Shown here in pieces: positions 62,297 through 64,000 of a DNA stretch of 64,000 nucleotides. The number at the start of each line of letters is the position of its first letter. Position 1 is the first letter of the stretch. The stretch is taken from the NCBI GenBank assembly GCA_023414875.1, contig JAEZMV010000015.1, forward strand, positions 124,001 through 188,000, written 5' to 3'. The stretch comes from Bacillota bacterium (lineage in GTDB: Bacteria; Bacillota; Clostridia; Lachnospirales; Lachnospiraceae). Under the pieces are notes generated by a model. That model was given only the letters and a program-made list of their open reading frames with translations, made no database searches and was not told where the DNA came from. Position numbers and translations under genes: made by a program.

Positions 62297-63514
62297 TTAA
62301 CGCATATCGTAACCGGAAGGATGTTGGAATATTCGGAGCTTGAACTCTTCTGCAATTGAAAATATATGGTCAAAGATATCAGCCTGTATAGCTTCATATA
62401 CATCCAATCTTGTGTCATTTGTAAAGGCGATTATTTCAATTGGTAATCCATTCTCAGTCGAGGGCAATTGCCTTACTATCTTAGACATTCCAGACATCAG
62501 ATGAGGATTATTATTTAAATATAACTGAATATAAGCCCGAAAGGTCCCGATATTAGTCATATGCCTGCCATTAATCAAGAGATCGTCCAAGGCATTATTA
62601 TCTCTATTATAAATAGAAAGTTCTTGTTCTTTTTCCCTGATATAATCCTTTAAGTAAATAATTTTCTTGAATTTATCTATCATTTCTTCATCACAAAAGC
62701 AAATACTGTTCACATCAATAAAAATAGACCTCTTTATTCTTCTCCCACCGAATTCTATCATACCTCTCCAGTTTTTAAAGGAATCTGATACCAGGGAATA
62801 GGCCGGTAGTGATACAATTGTTTTATCGAAATTCTGTACCTTGACTGTATTCAGTGTAATATCGATAACATCTCCGTCAGCCCCATATTTCGGCATCTCA
62901 ATCCAATCCCCAATCCGAAGTAAATCATTCGAGGTCAATTGAATACCTGCGATAAAGCCCATAATGGAATCTTTAAATACGAATGAAAATACAGCAGCCA
63001 AAGCTCCGAATCCACTTAACATAATAAGAGGATTTTGATCCATTAGGGTTCCTATAATAACGATACCTATGATAATATAAATAAATATTTTTACAACCTG
63101 TAATAATCCCTTAATGGGTCTTATGTTTGAAATAGGATAGGTCCGGTAAATATCATTGACTGCATTTAAAAAGGAACTTGTAATAAAGATTGATATTATT
63201 AATATATAGATGGCAGCACCTCGATGAACTAAACCATCAATAGTTTGAAAGGCAGGAGCAAAGGTATAGACTATAATACCCGGAATGACATTAGCAAGTC
63301 TCGAAAAAACCTTTCTTTCTAACATAATATTATTCCATTCAAATTTACTCTTTTTAATAACCTTTGCAAAAAGTTTTAAAATTATCTTTTTTGTGATTAA
63401 ATTAGCAATGAAACATATAACTATAGTAGCCAGTACCAGAAAGATATATGACAAGTATCCCGCTATCTCTTTATTAACATTATAATCCTGTAACATATTA
63501 CTAACATAATTCAT
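62297..63514 (-). CDS. MscS-type mechanosensitive ion channel
   Basis: A 405-residue membrane protein. N-terminal helices precede the pore helix and the conserved GFGALAAVFSFVFKDSIMGFIAGIQLTSNDLLRIGDWIEM, which carries the A-F-x-x-x-D and G-D motifs of MscS. The soluble vestibule domain follows (GDVIDITLNTVKVQNFDKTI). It releases solutes on hypo-osmotic shock. ATG 63514 follows GGAAGGG by 10 nt. It is a single gene with a hairpin behind it. The length is larger than the minimal MscS, fitting the YnaI-like size class. Confidence 0.85.
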   Translation of the reverse strand: MNYVSNMLQDYNVNKEIAGYLSYIFLVLATIVICFIANLITKKIILKLFAKVIKKSKFEWNNIMLERKVFSRLANVIPGIIVYTFAPAFQTIDGLVHRGAAIYILIISIFITSSFLNAVNDIYRTYPISNIRPIKGLLQVVKIFIYIIIGIVIIGTLMDQNPLIMLSGFGALAAVFSFVFKDSIMGFIAGIQLTSNDLLRIGDWIEMPKYGADGDVIDITLNTVKVQNFDKTIVSLPAYSLVSDSFKNWRGMIEFGGRRIKRSIFIDVNSICFCDEEMIDKFKKIIYLKDYIREKEQELSIYNRDNNALDDLLINGRHMTNIGTFRAYIQLYLNNNPHLMSGMSKIVRQLPSTENGLPIEIIAFTNDTRLDVYEAIQADIFDHIFSIAEEFKLRIFQHPSGYDMR

Positions 63515-63818
63515 GAAACACAAACCCTTCCAAATATTCTAGAAAATCATTTTACTATTGTATTATATGTATGTCAATTATAAGTATACAATACTCACAC
63601 TACTGTGAGGGGCTTAACTTCATTTTAATCATCTGTTTATCTGATATTAATTACCAAATAGTCCTGTATTTCTCATTATTTTCTAATGTTAAAGCTACCA
63701 TATTATGATATAATATCTCTGTACTTCTTTAGAAAACGGCAGGAATATCGCCTAAAGTATAAAGAATTCTTTATTAGGAATAATATTATTTAAGTAAATG
63801 AATGAAAGAGGTGTAACT
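63515..63818. promoter_or_regulatory. Divergent gap with extended -10 and small palindrome
   Basis: 304 bp between the MscS-type and P-type ATPase genes. It holds the 6-bp repeat CTCACA-CTAC-TGTGAG (63594-63609) and an extended -10 TGATATAAT (63706-63714), about 105 nt before the ATPase start. No coding sequence. Confidence 0.4.
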
Positions 63819-64000
63819 ATGTGGTTTGCCAAATCACAAAACGAAGTATTGAAAGAATTGGGAGTCGATCCCTCCATTGGCTTATCAGATGAGGAAGCAA
63901 AAAAGCGTTTGGAGCAATATGGATTAAATAAGCTAAAGGGAAAGCCTAAAAAAAGTATCATTGCTCTCTTCCTAGCTCAATTAAACGATATGTTAATTTA
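63819..64000 (+). CDS. Cation-transporting P-type ATPase, N-terminal fragment
   Basis: The first 60 codons, truncated by the window end. ATG 63819 follows AAAGAGGTG. The fragment has GLSDEEAKKRLEQYGLNKL and KPKKSIIALFLAQLNDMLI, the Cation_ATPase_N motif of calcium-type P2 ATPases. The transported ion cannot be read from this part. It is divergent from the MscS-type gene, both possibly serving ion homeostasis. Confidence 0.75.
   Translation, partial: MWFAKSQNEVLKELGVDPSIGLSDEEAKKRLEQYGLNKLKGKPKKSIIALFLAQLNDMLI

Overview
The window looks like the chromosome of a spore-forming anaerobic member of the Clostridia, most likely Lachnospiraceae. The evidence is low G+C with short intergenic gaps and strong AGGAGG-type ribosome binding sites; a GerA-type germination operon and a DUF3787 spore-surface-like protein; a single-chain pyruvate:ferredoxin oxidoreductase, ferredoxins and rubrerythrin; a NusG-domain-II/ApbE redox cassette; and two complete V/A-type ATPase operons. 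I see no rRNA, tRNA, CRISPR array, prophage or intact insertion sequence.

Layout. 0-10 kb: the tail of an extracellular solute-binding protein, a 4Fe-4S protein, a nusG-II / Gx-transporter / tdk cluster facing apbE, an Mrp-type Fe-S carrier ATPase, a DUF4474 + metallophosphoesterase pair, a flavin reductase and ferredoxin with look-alike promoter palindromes, and an acetyltransferase. 10-17 kb: a nucleotidyltransferase, a VOC protein, a LytTR regulator between two DUF3021-like membrane proteins with a 12-bp tandem array behind it, an acetyltransferase, and an FtsX-type ABC exporter. 17-25 kb: a DUF421 protein, an M23 peptidase, the ger operon with an extra 62-codon gene, a DUF6514-like protein and a metallo-beta-lactamase-fold hydrolase. 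25-39 kb: central and redox metabolism, with PFOR, an APC permease, gnd-zwf-cyclase, a nitronate monooxygenase, rubrerythrin and an FNR-like regulator. 39-62 kb: V-ATPase operon 1 (minus strand), a sugar ABC transporter with its LacI regulator, and V-ATPase operon 2 (plus strand). 62-64 kb: an MscS-type channel and the start of a P-type ATPase.

How it fits together. Gnd and Zwf supply NADPH. PFOR and the ferredoxins carry low-potential electrons. Rubrerythrin and the Crp/Fnr-like regulator suggest an oxidative-stress response. The two V-ATPases appear to be different machines. The membrane-ring subunit of operon 1 carries all the sodium-ligand residues known from Enterococcus hirae NtpK, with matching spacing. 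That of operon 2 lacks them and looks proton-type. An exact 16-bp LacI-family-like motif occurs both in front of the lacI gene and in front of V-ATPase operon 2, and a 13/16 match lies upstream of the sugar-binding protein. This raises the possibility that sugar supply and the second ATPase share a regulator.

Starts were moved from the longest reading frame to an internal codon wherever a ribosome binding site supports it. Functions are from recognised motifs and family resemblance only; no searches were run.
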